Assembly: GCA_002007465.1 (NCBI GenBank)
Contig: LNAC01000737.1
Coordinates: forward strand, 380,990 to 444,989
DNA from: Ailurus styani
Taxonomy: Eukaryota; Chordata; Mammalia; Carnivora; Ailuridae
Direction of reading: 5' to 3'
DNA length: 64,000 nucleotides
The position numbers and the translations under genes were made by a program. Below, piece after piece: positions 1 through 9,837 of this stretch (positions are counted from its first letter, which is position 1; each line of letters starts with the position of its first letter). The notes under the pieces are model-generated. The model did no database searches. It worked only from the letters and a program-made list of their open reading frames with translations, and was not told the DNA's origin.

Positions 1-115
1 GAGCACAGCTGCCCTGCTCCAAAGACCCCAGCCTCAAGCTGAGGTCAGCTGACAATAAGTGAGTGTTAATTTAAGCCCCTGAGTTGTGGTGGTTTCTTAA
101 TGCAGCTATCCATCT
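1..115 (+). repeat. LTR 3'-end-like fragment (MaLR type?)
   Basis: The stretch around 70-105 ('TTAAGCCCCTGAGTTGTGGT' and then 'TTTCTTAATGCAGC') resembles the shared 3' end of mammalian MaLR LTRs, where a TTTAAGCCACTAAGTTTGTGGT-like segment precedes the terminal bases. The element runs off the window's left edge, so its length cannot be judged. The family call is from memory and weak. Confidence 0.35.
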
Positions 116-344
116 ACTGTCCAGGCTTTTGGGGTCTAAGTCCCACCCAGTGTATTTGCTACTCCTCCCCACTAAGAAGCTTTCACCCTAAATTTTAGTA
201 TGTACATTGTTTACACCGAGGGTCACTTTTACACTGTTGAATTGTATACAGTGTAGAATTCTGTAACCCTCTAAAAAGAACATTCCAGGTTCATATTGAT
301 AATTTAACCCACATTCTTTGGGCAGACCCTTTATTTATAATACA

Positions 345-730
345 TATCAATAATAACTAACTCTTACTGAACACTTACCATTTACATGTCTTAAGCATTT
401 TTTAAAAGATTTTATTTATTTATTTGAGAGGGAGCACCTGCGTCGGGGGAAGGGGCAGAGGGAGAGGGAGAACCACACTCCCAGGGGAGCAGGAAGTCTG
501 ACTCAACTTGGCGCTCAGTCACAGGACTCCAGGATCATGACCTGAGCTGAAGGCAGAGGCTTAACTGACTGAGCCATTTTATATGTATCACCTCATTGAA
601 TCCTCTCAACTCTGAGAGGCAACTATTGTCATCCCTGTTTTATGGTGAAGACACTGACAAACCCATATGTCAAGGAGCATTCCCAAAGTCATGCTGCTGG
701 GAGTAAAGCCTAGATTCCACCCCAGCGGGA
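345..730 (+). repeat. MIR SINE, split by a later Can-SINE
   Basis: The left piece (345-400) has 'ACTGAACACTTACCATTTACATGTCTTAAGCA'-like MIR wording. The right piece (577-730) continues with 'TCACCTCATTGAATCCTC', a decayed ATTTTACAGATGAGGAAACTGAGG core, and a 'CAAAGTCATGCTGCTGGGAGTAAAGCC' tail that matches the AGGTCACACAGCTAGTAAGTGGC part of MIR. The two pieces are collinear once the minus-strand SINE between them is removed, so the MIR is the older insertion. Confidence 0.7.
401..576 (-). mobile_element. Can-SINE (SINEC), minus strand, inside MIR
   Basis: Read on the plus strand it begins with the reversed tail TTTTAAAAGATTTTATTTATTTATTTGAGAG, passes a purine-rich body, and ends with the reversed tRNA-derived head ('CATGACCTGAGCTGAAGGCAG', 'TTAACTGACTGAGCCA'). 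The body is short and diverged and the last head bases (CCCAGGCGCC) are missing. No convincing TSD survives beyond the shared 'ATTTT'. Confidence 0.85.
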
Positions 731-739
731 GGATTTCAG

Positions 740-1140
740 TGCCCTCACTCATAGGTACCTCCTTGTAGAGTCTCCCGGTCTCTAACCCTCCACTTTATGA
801 TCAGATCACAGGAGATGTTGGCAATAGGTTTTGATGAGGGGAGAAATACGTTTCTCAGATCTTACTGGGATATCACCCAGCAAAAAGTAGTCATCATGAA
901 ATAAAATAACACAATGTTTGGAGAATGCCAGACAGATGTGGGTTGAGATCTGAGATCCAGCCCTCACTGCCTGTATAATCTGAAGCCACCTATTTGAGTT
1001 CTCCCGGTCTTTGGTTTTCTCACCAAGGAAATGAGGGCAAAAATGCTGATTTAACGTGGTTTTTGCAAGTGTGCAAAGTCCCTAGCTCCCCCTTAGCCAG
1101 CTTCAAGAGATGTCTGCTCTCTTCCTTTTTTTAGATAGAA
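740..1140. other. Unassigned non-coding stretch
   Basis: I recognise no repeat, RNA gene or exon structure here. There is no open reading frame of note. The base composition is ordinary for mammalian intergenic DNA. Confidence 0.5.
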
Positions 1141-1151
1141 TATGAGGCTGG

Positions 1152-1386
1152 GGGGCGCCTGGGTGGCTTAGTCATTAAGCACCTGGGGGAGGTTGCCTGG
1201 GTGGCTCAGTCATAGGCTCAGGTCATGGTCCTATGGTCCTGGGATTGAGCCCTGCATCAGGCTCCCCGCATAGCAGGAAGCCTGCTTCTCCTTCTCCCAC
1301 TCCCCCTGCTTGTGTTCCCTCTCTCACTGTGTCTCTCTCTGTCAAATAAATAAATAAAATCTTTTAAAAAGGGGGGGGTGGAGAAA
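1152..1386 (+). mobile_element. Can-SINE with a duplicated 5' head and TSD
   Basis: The element starts at GGGGCGCCTGGGTGGCTTAG. After about 35 bases it repeats the head ('GGTTGCCTGGGTGGCTCAGTC', 1191-1211) before continuing normally through the B-box-like part, the pyrimidine body and the (AAATA)n tail. A 10-bp TSD, ATGAGGCTGG, flanks it at 1142-1151 and 1387-1396, so the whole structure, double head included, sits between the two target copies. Confidence 0.9.
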
Positions 1387-1399
1387 ATGAGGCTGGTCT

Positions 1400-2590
1400 G
1401 ACATGCTGATCCTGTGGTCCTTGAGCATGCTGGACTCTGCACTCGATGCCCGGACTCCCTTGCTGTAGACTCCGTTTTGTGTTCATGATGTTCCTTTTTT
1501 CTCTTGCCACTGTTGAGTTTTATTATGACTATTCAGCTCATTCCTTATTCCTAAAAAGAAAATGCAATCCTCTTTTTGAGCTAGCTGAGTGACTGAAAAA
1601 CAAAATTTGGAAAGTGAAAAACATCAAGGAAAAAAATATTTGAAGAATTCTAACTATGATAGGAGATGGAAAACTCATTCTCCAATTTTGGAAACCCCAC
1701 CGTCATTTGACCCTAAGTTTAGAATTGAACTCATCATTTTGGCATGCGGCCCTGTGGAGCTCTGCCATGCTAGATTCTGAGTGGCTGCATTCTGATCAAA
1801 TACCAGGAGAGGTAAAGATTACTTGGGTTTAGTCACTGGGTTTAATTCTGAAAATTCCAAGATGGCTTGCTAGCTGTGGGACCTGGAATGAGCTTTTCAA
1901 CCCATCTGGACTTGTTTCCTTATCTATAAGATGGACACTGGACATCACAACAGTGTCACCACATCCAATGGCAGTAAAGATTGAGGCCCATTAGAACATA
2001 GAAAACTCTCCAAAGGGGGGAAAAATCATTTGGAATTATCATTGCTAGTAAGACTGTATTAAATGTGTCTTTGGAACACATTTTTTAAAATCTGTGTAAG
2101 CCTTACCACAGCAACCTAAGGCAATGCTAGAAGAAATGTAAGATGGTAGAAATGGAAGACATTGACCCCTACCTGTAACTATTCCTAGTCAGGTACCTTA
2201 AATCACTCTTCACTTCCTTTCCCATTCCACCTCCTCTCTCTCCACTTTTCTTCCCTTCTCTTCAATGAAACAGGAGTCTAATTGGCTGCTGAGGAAGGTC
2301 CACAGAGAGTCAATTAACAACAGGACATTGACATAATATTAAATATCTCTCCCCAAACTCTAATCAAATACAAGGTGCAAAACAGTGATTTTACCATGGA
2401 GGAACTAGCAGACACCAACTTGGCCATTTCATACATATTAGCATCATGCAAGTGGATCAAAGTGACCTCTAAGAAGAACACAGCATAATTTCTGTTATTT
2501 CCACCCAGAATGCATAGGCTGAGTCTAGCCAGGCAAAAACATCAGAGATAACCAAGTGAGCATCATCCTACACAGTAGAGAACATATACT
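1400..2590. other. Unassigned non-coding stretch
   Basis: About 1.2 kb with no repeat I can name. The 61-codon frame at 1589-1780 has no family resemblance and no coding context. A pyrimidine-rich run lies at 2210-2265. Confidence 0.5.
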
Positions 2591-2591
2591 T

Positions 2592-2838
2592 TTTTTATTA
2601 TTATTGCTGTGGAGATATAATTGGCATATGTTATATGTTTTAATTTATATTGTTTATATATTATATATTATTATAAATCTGTATATTATAAATATATAAA
2701 ATATATATAAATAAAATTTTATTTTATTTTCTCATATTGTTTTAGCTTAAGGTGTACAACATAATGATTTGATGTATGTATATATTGCAACATGATTACT
2801 ACAATAAGTTTGGTTCCTTTTCATCACCTCACACAGTT
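2592..2838 (-). mobile_element. Old L1 3' UTR fragment, minus strand, with AT-rich expansion
   Basis: A short T-run leads into 'GGAGATATAATTGGCATATG', then 'AAGGTGTACAACATAATGATTTGATGTATG' and 'ATTGCAACATGATTACTACAATAAG'. This is the antisense of the 3' UTR shared by older mammalian L1M elements. An AT-rich run (about 2638-2735, TATATTATAAATATATAAA-like) has expanded inside it. No TSD was found. Confidence 0.7.
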
Positions 2839-2909
2839 ACAGTTTTTTTTCTTGTGATAAGAACTTTTAAGATCTACTTCAGGCCTGTGCTTTTTAATCC
2901 TCTCAAGGA

Positions 2910-3300
2910 CACTGTTAGAGGTTGAATTTGCATCTCCCCAAAAATTCATATTGAAGTCCTTGCCTCCAGTACCACAAAGTGTGACTGGGTTTGAAGACAA
3001 AGTCTTCAAAGAGCTAATTGGGCAAAAATGAAGTCATTAGGGTGGGTCCTCATCCAATCTGACTGAGGTCCTTATAAGAAGAGGAGATTGGAACACAGAG
3101 TCATCAGGTGGAGGCATGGGGAGAAGACGACCACCTCTACCCCGAGAGGAGAGGTCTCGGAAGAAACCCACTCTGCCAACACCTCGATTTCAGATTTCTG
3201 GCCTCTGGAACTGTGAGGAAATACATTGTGGTTCAAGCCGGCCAGCTGCAGTACTTGGTTATAATGCTAGCGACTAATGGTGCTTGCAAACTAATACAGT
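2910..3300 (+). repeat. MLT1A-like MaLR solo LTR
   Basis: The order of segments follows an MLT1-type LTR: a 'GGTTGAATTTGCATCTCCCC' start, 'GTGACTGGGTTTGAAGAC', 'GGTGGGTCCTCATCCAATC', 'GGTCCTTATAAGAAGAGGAG', then 'CCAACACCTCGATTTCAGA', 'CTGGCCTCTGGAACTGTGAG', and the terminal 'TGCAGTACTTGGTTATAATG' and 'GACTAATGG'. No internal retroviral sequence is attached. The 136-codon frame at 3108-3518 is accidental. The subfamily assignment is from memory. Confidence 0.8.
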
Positions 3301-3690
3301 CAAGAGAGGGGAAATCTGAGGCTGTTCCAGATGGAAGGAAACTAAGAATATGTGACAGCTCAGTGCAAGCTATGTCCCTGATTCCGGACCAGAAAAAGAC
3401 AAGAAGGAATGCACTTGAGATGAGAAAGGTGTCTGAGGCTCAGACAGCGTTGCACAGGATGCTGATTTCCTGGTCGGGAGGGTTGTGTCTGGTCACGTGG
3501 GAGAGTTCTGTAGTTTAAGGGAGGAGCACGCCCTCCAGGGGAAGTGTTTAGGATGATGGGCACCTGGTGGAAACACATACAGGTCTGAAAATCAAGAGAA
3601 AGAGCCCCAGAGCAAATGTGGTAAAATGTTAACCACAGGGAATGTGGGTCCACCAAATAGACACATTCTTTATATTCTTCTCAGAGCTCT
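3300..3690. other. Unassigned non-coding stretch
   Basis: I recognise no repeat. The overlapping frames on both strands show no known domain. It separates the MaLR LTR from the SINE-tail and L1 remnants that follow. Confidence 0.45.
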
Positions 3691-3724
3691 TCTAAAGATT
3701 TTATTTATTTATTTATTTATTAAG
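3691..3724 (-). repeat. Can-SINE tail remnant
   Basis: 'CTAAAGATTTTATTTATTTA' followed by further TTTA units is the reversed SINEC tail with almost no body after it. Either the rest was deleted or a very short 3' stub inserted. It abuts the L1 fragment that starts near 3730. Confidence 0.55.
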
Positions 3725-3729
3725 GTTGA

Positions 3730-4165
3730 AATGTTAGTTTGGGAGCCCTTGTGCACAGTTGATGGGAATGCAAAGTGGCGCAACCACTGTGGAAATCAGG
3801 ATGGTAGTTCATCATCAACTCGACTTCCCCGGCGATCCCACGATTCCACTTCTGGGTATACACCCAAAAGAACTGTAAGCAGAAACTCAAACGGATTTTT
3901 GTACACTGGCGTTCATAGCAACATTATTCACAAGAGCCAAAAGGGGAAAGCAACCCAAGTGTCCACCGATGACTGAATGGATAAACAAAATGCGATGTAC
4001 ACATAGAATCAAATTCAGCCTTGAGAAGAAAGGCAGGCTGCAATATGGATGAATCTTGAGGATATTATGCTAAATGAAATAAATCAGCCACAAAAGCACA
4101 AATACTTTATGATTCCTTACATGTGGTTCCTTGAGTTGTCACATTCAGAGACACTGAAGGTACTA
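3730..4165 (+). mobile_element. Old L1 ORF2 3' end and start of 3' UTR
   Basis: DNA wording characteristic of the last part of L1 ORF2 is present: 'GATGGGAATGCAAAGTGG', 'CACTTCTGGGTATACACCC', 'GTGTCCACCGATGACTGAAT', and 'ATTATGCTAAATGAAATAAA'. It is followed by 3' UTR-like wording ('GAGTTGTCACATTCAGAGAC'). Frameshifts have destroyed the reading frame. The element is 5'-truncated. Confidence 0.8.
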
Positions 4166-4390
4166 GAATATGCCACCCCAAAATATGCCTCTCTGGCAAT
4201 GGATCCTTCTGAGTTTAAAAGCCTTTGAGACCCAGCAGATGCAAGGAAAGCTCCAAAAACAGGCGACCAATTTTCCCCCTTGTAAAGGAAATTTGCATTT
4301 ATAAAGGAAATTTCCATAAGAGGAAAACTGTTAACAAATCTTATCAATGGAGAAAGGAAGATAACAAACCGTACTAAACAACCGGTCTTT

Positions 4391-4709
4391 TTTTTTTTTT
4401 NNNNNNNNNNNNNNNNNNNNNNNNNNNNNNNNNNNNNNNNNNNNNNNNNNNNNNNNNNNNNNNNNNNNNNNNNNNNNNNNNNNNNNNNNNNNNNNNNNNN
4501 NNNNNNNNNNNNNNNNNNNNNNNNNTAGAAGTCTCTTATGGTTTGTCTCCTTCCCCATCCCATCTTGTTTCATTATTTTTCCCTCCCTACCCCCCACGAC
4601 CCCCCACCCTGCCCCTCAAGTTCCTCATATCAGAGAGATCATATGATAATTGTCTTTCTCTGATTGACTTATTTCGCTCAGCATAATACCCTCCAGTTCC
4701 ATCCATGTC
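4391..4709 (-). mobile_element. Young L1 3' end, minus strand, containing an assembly gap
   Basis: A T-run (the reversed poly-A tail) at 4391-4400 runs into the gap. After the gap come antisense 3' UTR wording ('CTTATGGTTTGTCTCCTTCC') and ORF2 C-terminal wording ('GACTTATTTCGCTCAGCATA', 'CAGTTCCATCCATGTC'). A perfect 15-bp TSD, AAACAACCGGTCTTT, lies at 4376-4390 and 4710-4724. It is 5'-truncated. The intact TSD and low divergence suggest a recent insertion. Confidence 0.9.
4401..4525. other. Assembly gap (125 N)
   Basis: The run of N begins inside the poly-T of the L1 insertion and ends inside its 3' UTR, so it replaces part of that element. The true length may differ from 125. Confidence 0.99.
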
Positions 4710-5627
4710 AAACAACCGGTCTTTACCAGGCTTCCTGGCTACCTTACCATAATTTGCCTCTTCCTTCAAGCCCCAAACCCATTTCCCTATGCTTATCCTA
4801 CGATGGGATGGAAGCCCAAGCTTGAACCTCTCTTTTGGTTACTCATTGCTGGGGGCTCCCATGTGTCCATGTGTGATGCACATGTTAATAAACTTGTGTT
4901 TGTTTTTCTCTTGTTCATCTGTCTTTGACTGGTGTTTTTATAAGACTCCTGTTGGAAAATGTAAGAGTGAGAGTGGACTTCAACCACCTCCATTTTCAGC
5001 TCAAACTTTCTAAGTGATATGGTTCTTCTTTCCACTTTATCTCTTAACTCAGCCAAAAGACCCCATGGGCAAAACATCCCCTGCTGGGAACCAAAACTAG
5101 CCCCTCAAGCAATGAGGACTGCCCTGAGCCAGCAAGATCCCACCCATGATTGACCCCAACCAAGATAATGATGACTTGACCTTCACTCTCCACCTGACCA
5201 AACTCACCAACCTTTGTGCACACTTTACTAACATAAACTTAGAAGTATTTTTGGCTCTTTGGAGACAGTTTTTGAGATACTAGTCTACTGTCATCCCAGT
5301 GTTGGCCTTACTGAAATAAATCCCTATCTTGTTTCACCACCATCTGTGTCTCTGACTTTGGATTTTGTCAGGGGTGAATGGCCAAGCCTGGTCTGTTGGG
5401 GACCCCCAGAGCCAGGTGCTCCTGCACCCTTGAGTCCCAGCTACAGGAGGATAGTAGAAAAAAGGAAATTTCTCCCCTTACAAACTAAATAGAATGTTAC
5501 CAGGAGCTGGAAGAGGGCAATGCAGAGTTGTTCTCTAATGAGTGCAGAATTCCGGTTCTGCAAGATGAAAAGTGTTCTGGAGACTGATTGCACAACCTTG
5601 TGAATGTTCTTAAGAATACTGAATTTA

Positions 5628-5752
5628 GGGATAGGGTGGCTGGGTTATGGACATTGGGGAGGGTTTGTGCTATGGTGAGTGCTGTGAAAGGCGAAAGCCT
5701 GATGATTCACAGACCTGTACCCCTGGGGCAAATAATAATAACAATTAAAAAA
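5628..5752 (+). mobile_element. L1 stub: last ~125 bp of a young L1
   Basis: Only the end of an L1 3' UTR is present: 'GGGATAGGGTGGCTGGGTTA', 'CCTGATGATTCACAGACCTG', 'TACCCCTGGGGCAAATAATA' and a short A-rich tail. It is flanked by a 16-bp TSD with one mismatch: AAGAATACTGAATTTA at 5612-5627 and AAGAATACGGAATTTA at 5753-5768. Its sequence closely matches the stub at 17601-17752. Confidence 0.85.
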
Positions 5753-5829
5753 AAGAATACGGAATTTACACATAATTAAGATAGTAAATTTTTATGTTAT
5801 GTGTATTTTAGCAATTTAAAATGTTTTAA

Positions 5830-6010
5830 GATGCCTGTGTAGCTCAGTAGGTTAAACGTCCGCATTCAATTTAGGTCATGATCCTGGAGTCCCAGGGTCG
5901 AGTCCAGTATTGGGCTCCCTGCTCAGCGGGGAGTCTGCTTCCCCCTCTAACCCTCCTCCCTCTCATACTCTTTCAAATAAATAAATAAAACCATTAAAAA
6001 GTAAATTAAA
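5830..6010 (+). mobile_element. Can-SINE with TSD
   Basis: A head with 'GTAGCTCAGTAGGTTAAACG', a B-box-like 'GGGTCGAGTCCAGTATTGGG', and a tail (AAATAAATAAATAAAACC). A 13-bp TSD, TAAAATGTTTTAA, lies at 5817-5829 and 6011-6023. The downstream L1 inserted directly beside it. Confidence 0.9.
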
Positions 6011-6035
6011 TAAAATGTTTTAAAAGATATCTTGA

Positions 6036-7232
6036 ATCTCTTTGACCTCGGCCGCAGCATCTTCTTGCTAGACATGTCTCCAAGGCAAGGGAAACAAAAG
6101 CAAAAATAAACTTTTGGGACTTCGTCAAGATAAAAAGCTTCTGCAAAGCAAAGGAAACAATCAACAAAACTAAAAGGCAACCTATGGAATGGAAGAAGAT
6201 ATTTACAAATGACATATCAGGCTAGTATTCAAAATCTATAAAGAATTTGTCAAACTCAACACCCAAAAAACAAATAATCTAGTCAAGAAATAGGCAGAAG
6301 ACATGAATAGACATTTGTCCAAAGAAGACGTACAAAAGGCTAACAGACACATGAAAAATGCTCCACATCACTCAGCATCAGGAAAATACAAATCAAAACC
6401 ACAATGAGATACCATCTCACACCAGTCAGAATGACTAAAATTAACAAGACAGGAAATGATCAGATGTTGGCAAGGGTGTGGAGAAAGGGGAACCCTCCTA
6501 CACTGCTGGTGGGAATGCGAGCTGGTGCAGCCACCCTGGAAAAACAGTATGGAGGTTCCTCAAGAAGTTCAAAATAGAGCTACCCTATGACCCAGCAATT
6601 GCACTACTAGGTATGTACCTCAAAGATACAAATATAGTGATCCAAAGGGACATCTACACCCCAGTGTTCATAGCAGCAAGGTCCACAATAGTCAACCGTG
6701 AAAAAAGCCACGATGTCCATCAACAGATAAATGGACAAAGAAGAAGTGGTGTATATATACATACAATGGAGTATTATTCAGCCATCAGAAAGGATGAATA
6801 CTTATCATTTACATTGATGTGGATGGAACTGGAGGGTATTTTGCTGAGGGAAAGACAACTATCATATAGTTTCACTCAGAGAAAGATAATTATCTGAGAA
6901 AGATGATTATATTCTACACTCAAATGTGGAACTTAAGAAACAGTAGAGAGGATCATAGGGGAAGGGAGGGAAAACTGAACGGGAAGTCATCAGAGAGGGA
7001 GAAAAACCATGAGAGGTTCCTAACTATAGGAAACAAACTGAGGGTTGCTGGAGGGGAGGTGGGTGGGGGACGGGGTAACTGGGTGATGGGCATTAAGGAG
7101 GGCACATGATGTGATGAGCCCTGGGTGTTATACACAACTGATGAATTACTGAACACTACATCGGAAAGTAATGATGTACTGGCTAATTGAATTTAAATTA
7201 AAAAATAAGGAAAAATAAAAAATAAAATAAAA
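6036..7232 (+). mobile_element. 5'-truncated carnivore L1: ORF2 C-terminus and 3' UTR
   Basis: The element opens inside the ORF2 C-terminal region ('GGCCGCAGCATCTTCTTGCT', 'AAAAGCTTCTGCAAAGCAAA') and passes 'CACTGCTGGTGGGAATGCGA' and 'CAATGGAGTATTATTCAGCC'. It then runs through a G-rich 3' UTR ('AACAAACTGAGGGTTGCTGG', 'CCTGGGTGTTATACACAACT') to an A-rich end. A 9-bp TSD, ATATCTTGA, lies at 6027-6035 and 7233-7241. The 139-codon frame at 6478-6897 (for example '[20 protein letters not shown]') is the remaining ORF2 C-terminus. Confidence 0.93.
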
Positions 7233-7254
7233 ATATCTTGACAATTACTTCTTT

Positions 7255-7530
7255 CCTTATATATGTCTTTTCCTCCTTAGCTAGAATATAAATCCCTTGG
7301 AGTCAGAAAACATGTCTTAAATGTTGCATCTTTCAGAATCAAAGCCAGGTCCCAGAAGCTGACCAGAACAGATGTGCTTATAAGGGAGTCCTACAAGTGA
7401 ATGTCTGAACTTGCAGCTGCCTTGGGAGACCTGGGATATGGGGTTTCCTTACTTATTCTTAATATTCCCCAGCGTCTATCATAGTGTCCTGTATATAGTA
7501 AGTGCTCAATAAATGTTCATTTATGACAAT
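7255..7530 (+). repeat. L2 LINE 3' end
   Basis: 'TCCTCCTTAGCTAGAATATA', then 'AATCCCTTGGAGTCAGAAAA', ending with 'GTAAGTGCTCAATAAATG', follows the L2 3' end (CTAGACTGTAAGCTCCTTGAGGGCAG ... AGTAGGTGCTCAATAAATG). It is strongly diverged and about 100 bp in the middle is not alignable by eye. Confidence 0.6.
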
Positions 7531-7834
7531 GATAAGGATACAAAGGGTTCTTTAACCCTTTCTCGCTCTCCTAGAGGCAGGCATGGGGACACAGTGGCTC
7601 TGGCTTTTTTCTCATGGTCTAGGAATGTGTCTGCCATGTCACATCCTGCAGAAGTTATGCAGACTTGACTAGAAGCCAGTTCTTCATGTGCCGTTTCTTC
7701 CCCCACATGATGACTTAGGTAAATGCTTCAATTTTTGCCAACTTTGTAAATTCAGGGTTCTACCAAAGGAACCCAGAAATAGGTCAGAACACCTTGAGAT
7801 GCACAAGGGGACCAAAAATTCATGCCACAGACTT

Positions 7835-7935
7835 GGCATTTATTACTTCATTTCAACCTCACAGCAAACCTCACCAGGAAACCAGGCTTCTAACTGAGAA
7901 GACAGAAGCTTGCAGAGGTTAACTTTGCCATCAAG
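7835..7935 (+). repeat. MIR fragment
   Basis: 'CATTTCAACCTCACAGCAAA' and 'ACAGAAGCTTGCAGAGGTTA' match the MIR segments 'TTTAATCCTCACAACAACCC' and 'AACTGAGGCACAGAGAGGTTA' in order and spacing. Confidence 0.5.
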
Positions 7936-8589
7936 TCCTACCTTCTGGAGGAGAGGGCGTGCTTTTTCTGGCACACCAAAGGCCTCCAGGGCTCAGTGGG
8001 GCCACTCTTCCCTACATGGTAGGTGAGTCCTGGGCCAGATCAGGAAATGGGGGGGGGGGTAATTAAAAAGCCTTCCAGCAGACTGTTCGTTGTCCGTGTG
8101 GGGAAGGTAACACCCCTGGCACCGAGGGGAGGGGGGTCATCTGAGTATTCGGTTCACTAGGAAGAGATTCTTGGGAAGTAACTGACAAGCACTCCATTTC
8201 CTAATATCCAGGTGAAAGTGGGGCTCCGTATTAGGATCTGTATCCCCAGACTGGTGACACCTAGGTCTTCTCAGTTATACTTGGCAACCGGTCTACTAGG
8301 CAATTCAGTGCTTTCTGGAACAGTCGGTTTATATATACACGGATCTTTGTTACTTTGGCTCTACACTTGTGGCTTGCCCACATTTCCTGGGGCCAGCTTG
8401 ACGGCTTTACTTTCAACCACAGGGGGGCGCAGTGGGATCATTTAAAAAAATTTCCCTGCCTCAAAGCCGCTGCTGAGGACGTGGTTTTGGGAAAAGATCC
8501 ACATTTGGGTTTGGGGGGGTGGGTTTGGGTGTGGGTTTTTACAAGATTGTTCTAATATAAATGTAAATGAAATTGTTCAAAACGGGACA
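7936..8589. other. Unassigned non-coding stretch, with a G-rich tract
   Basis: I recognise no repeat. G-rich tracts sit at 8049-8060, 8123-8135 and 8508-8540. The last (GGGTTTGGGGGGGTGGGTTTGGG) could form a G-quadruplex. A CTCF-like motif lies at 8416-8432. Confidence 0.45.
8416..8432 (+). promoter_or_regulatory. CTCF-like motif
   Basis: ACCACAGGGGGGCGCAG matches the CTCF core CCACYAGRKGGCRS at 12 of 14 positions, including the GGCGC block. It lies in non-repetitive, locally GC-rich sequence. Single motif matches are common by chance, so this is only a candidate. Confidence 0.3.
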
Positions 8590-8705
8590 CTGTTCCAACC
8601 CCCTCATTTTGCAAATAAGAAAACTAATCCCGGAAAGCTCCAGGTCTTCTGTTGCCCGCAGTACACAGGTGGTTGGTGACCAAGCCATCACTCCAGGCTT
8701 TTCCG
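8590..8705 (+). repeat. MIR fragment
   Basis: 'CCCCTCATTTTGCAAATAAG' and 'AAAACTAATCCCGGAAAGCT' match the MIR core CCCCATTTTACAGATGAGGAAACTGAGG. The 3' part is poorly conserved. Confidence 0.45.
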
Positions 8706-9835
8706 AAGAATCCAACCATAACTCTGCTGGAGTCCAGTGGTTGAGCGGGGCCACTCACGACTCAGAAAGCACACAAGAAGGCTCAGGGGACAGGATCCCC
8801 ACTGTGTGTTGCAGAGAATTGCCAAGGAAAAGTCAGCCTCGTTTCTAGACTTGAACTTGTGGCATAATGGGACAAATTAGTACACCCCACAGGAAGAGCA
8901 GATCATGGGAGCTCATGAAACCCAGAGGTGCTTAACTAATTGCAGCTGAGGAGTGCAACATAAAGGATGCCCGAGGGTGAGCTGAGCTGAACGTGGCCAG
9001 CAGCCATGCCTGCAGAGATCTCCCCGGGAGGGCTTCATCAACCTTGCCTTTGACTCATGGAGAGCTCCTCCACCTCCACTGATGGTTGACAAAGAATGGT
9101 TCCATTCTTGATTGTCTGACCAAGGATCCAATATAATGCCTACTAAGACAGGAGAGGATCAGGAGAGATGATGGGTGGTAATGGTCCTCTTAGACAAAGA
9201 AATATCAAGGAATAGCTGTGGAGTCCTGTCCCAAATTGTAAGATCCATCCTTGTGTTCAAGAGCTGAGTTTCTGTGTCTGTTGGTGGCAGGAAGGCAGTA
9301 GACTCCAAGTCTGAGCTCCTCAAGCAGCTCAGCCCATGGTAAGAGCTCTGTATGCACTTGGGGGCTAACAATGGAGGCTGCTGAAGAAACCCACTTGCTG
9401 GAAGGAGACGCAGACAGATCATCCGGGCAGGCACGTATCGAACACTCAGAGACACATCCCCACTTTTCAATTTCACTTTATTTACACCTTTACTCAATTT
9501 AGTCATGATCATTCTAACTTCATAACTGTCATCTGTGTAATTTTATTAAATATCTGTTCTTAGATAATAACTTTGCGTCCCTTTCCAGAGGAATGCAGTA
9601 GAGAGGACCGAGAAGGTGAGAGATGAAGGTGCTGAGAATGGGTAAGAAAAATGTTCTGGTTACCAAAGGTACTGCTGCTCCGGCCTCAGGTGTCTTCCTC
9701 GGTGTGGTCGCTGTAGCCACAGCTAACCTCAGAAGCAAGCTCTCTGCTTCTCAGGTTTTTAAGGAGATACAGTCTGTTTCTTCTAGAGGCATAGAATCTA
9801 AAACAAAGATGATTTAGTGGGGCAATAAAAGACAG
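8706..9835. other. Unassigned non-coding stretch
   Basis: About 1.1 kb without a repeat I can name. The longest frame (9159-9512, minus strand, 117 codons) shows no recognisable domain or coding signal. Confidence 0.45.
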
Positions 9836-9837
9836 TG

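Larger units (their letters stand above)
4160..5480 (+). repeat. Retroviral-LTR-like composite, interrupted by an L1
   Basis: Two polyadenylation-like blocks occur, each an AATAAA-type signal followed by a TTGTxTTT-rich stretch and CATCTGT: 'TTAATAAACTTGTGTTTG' near 4888 and 'TGAAATAAATCCCTATCTTG' near 5310. This arrangement resembles the R/U5 part of ERV1-type LTRs and suggests two nested or adjacent LTR fragments. No gag, pol or env sequence is visible. The L1 at 4391-4709 interrupts the first fragment. I cannot name the subfamily. Confidence 0.45.

Noticed and set aside
2636..2735. AT-rich run considered as an origin or matrix-attachment site
   Set aside because: It lies inside an L1 3' UTR and looks like a simple expansion. 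Composition alone does not support a function.
3108..3518. 136-codon open frame
   Set aside because: It starts inside the MLT1-like LTR and shows no domain; an opposite-strand frame overlaps it.
4117..4597. Two open frames crossing the run of N
   Set aside because: They are open only because N codons are unknown. The sequence is L1 3' UTR and LTR-like DNA.
6478..6897. 139-codon frame
   Set aside because: It is the remaining C-terminus of L1 ORF2, not a cellular gene.
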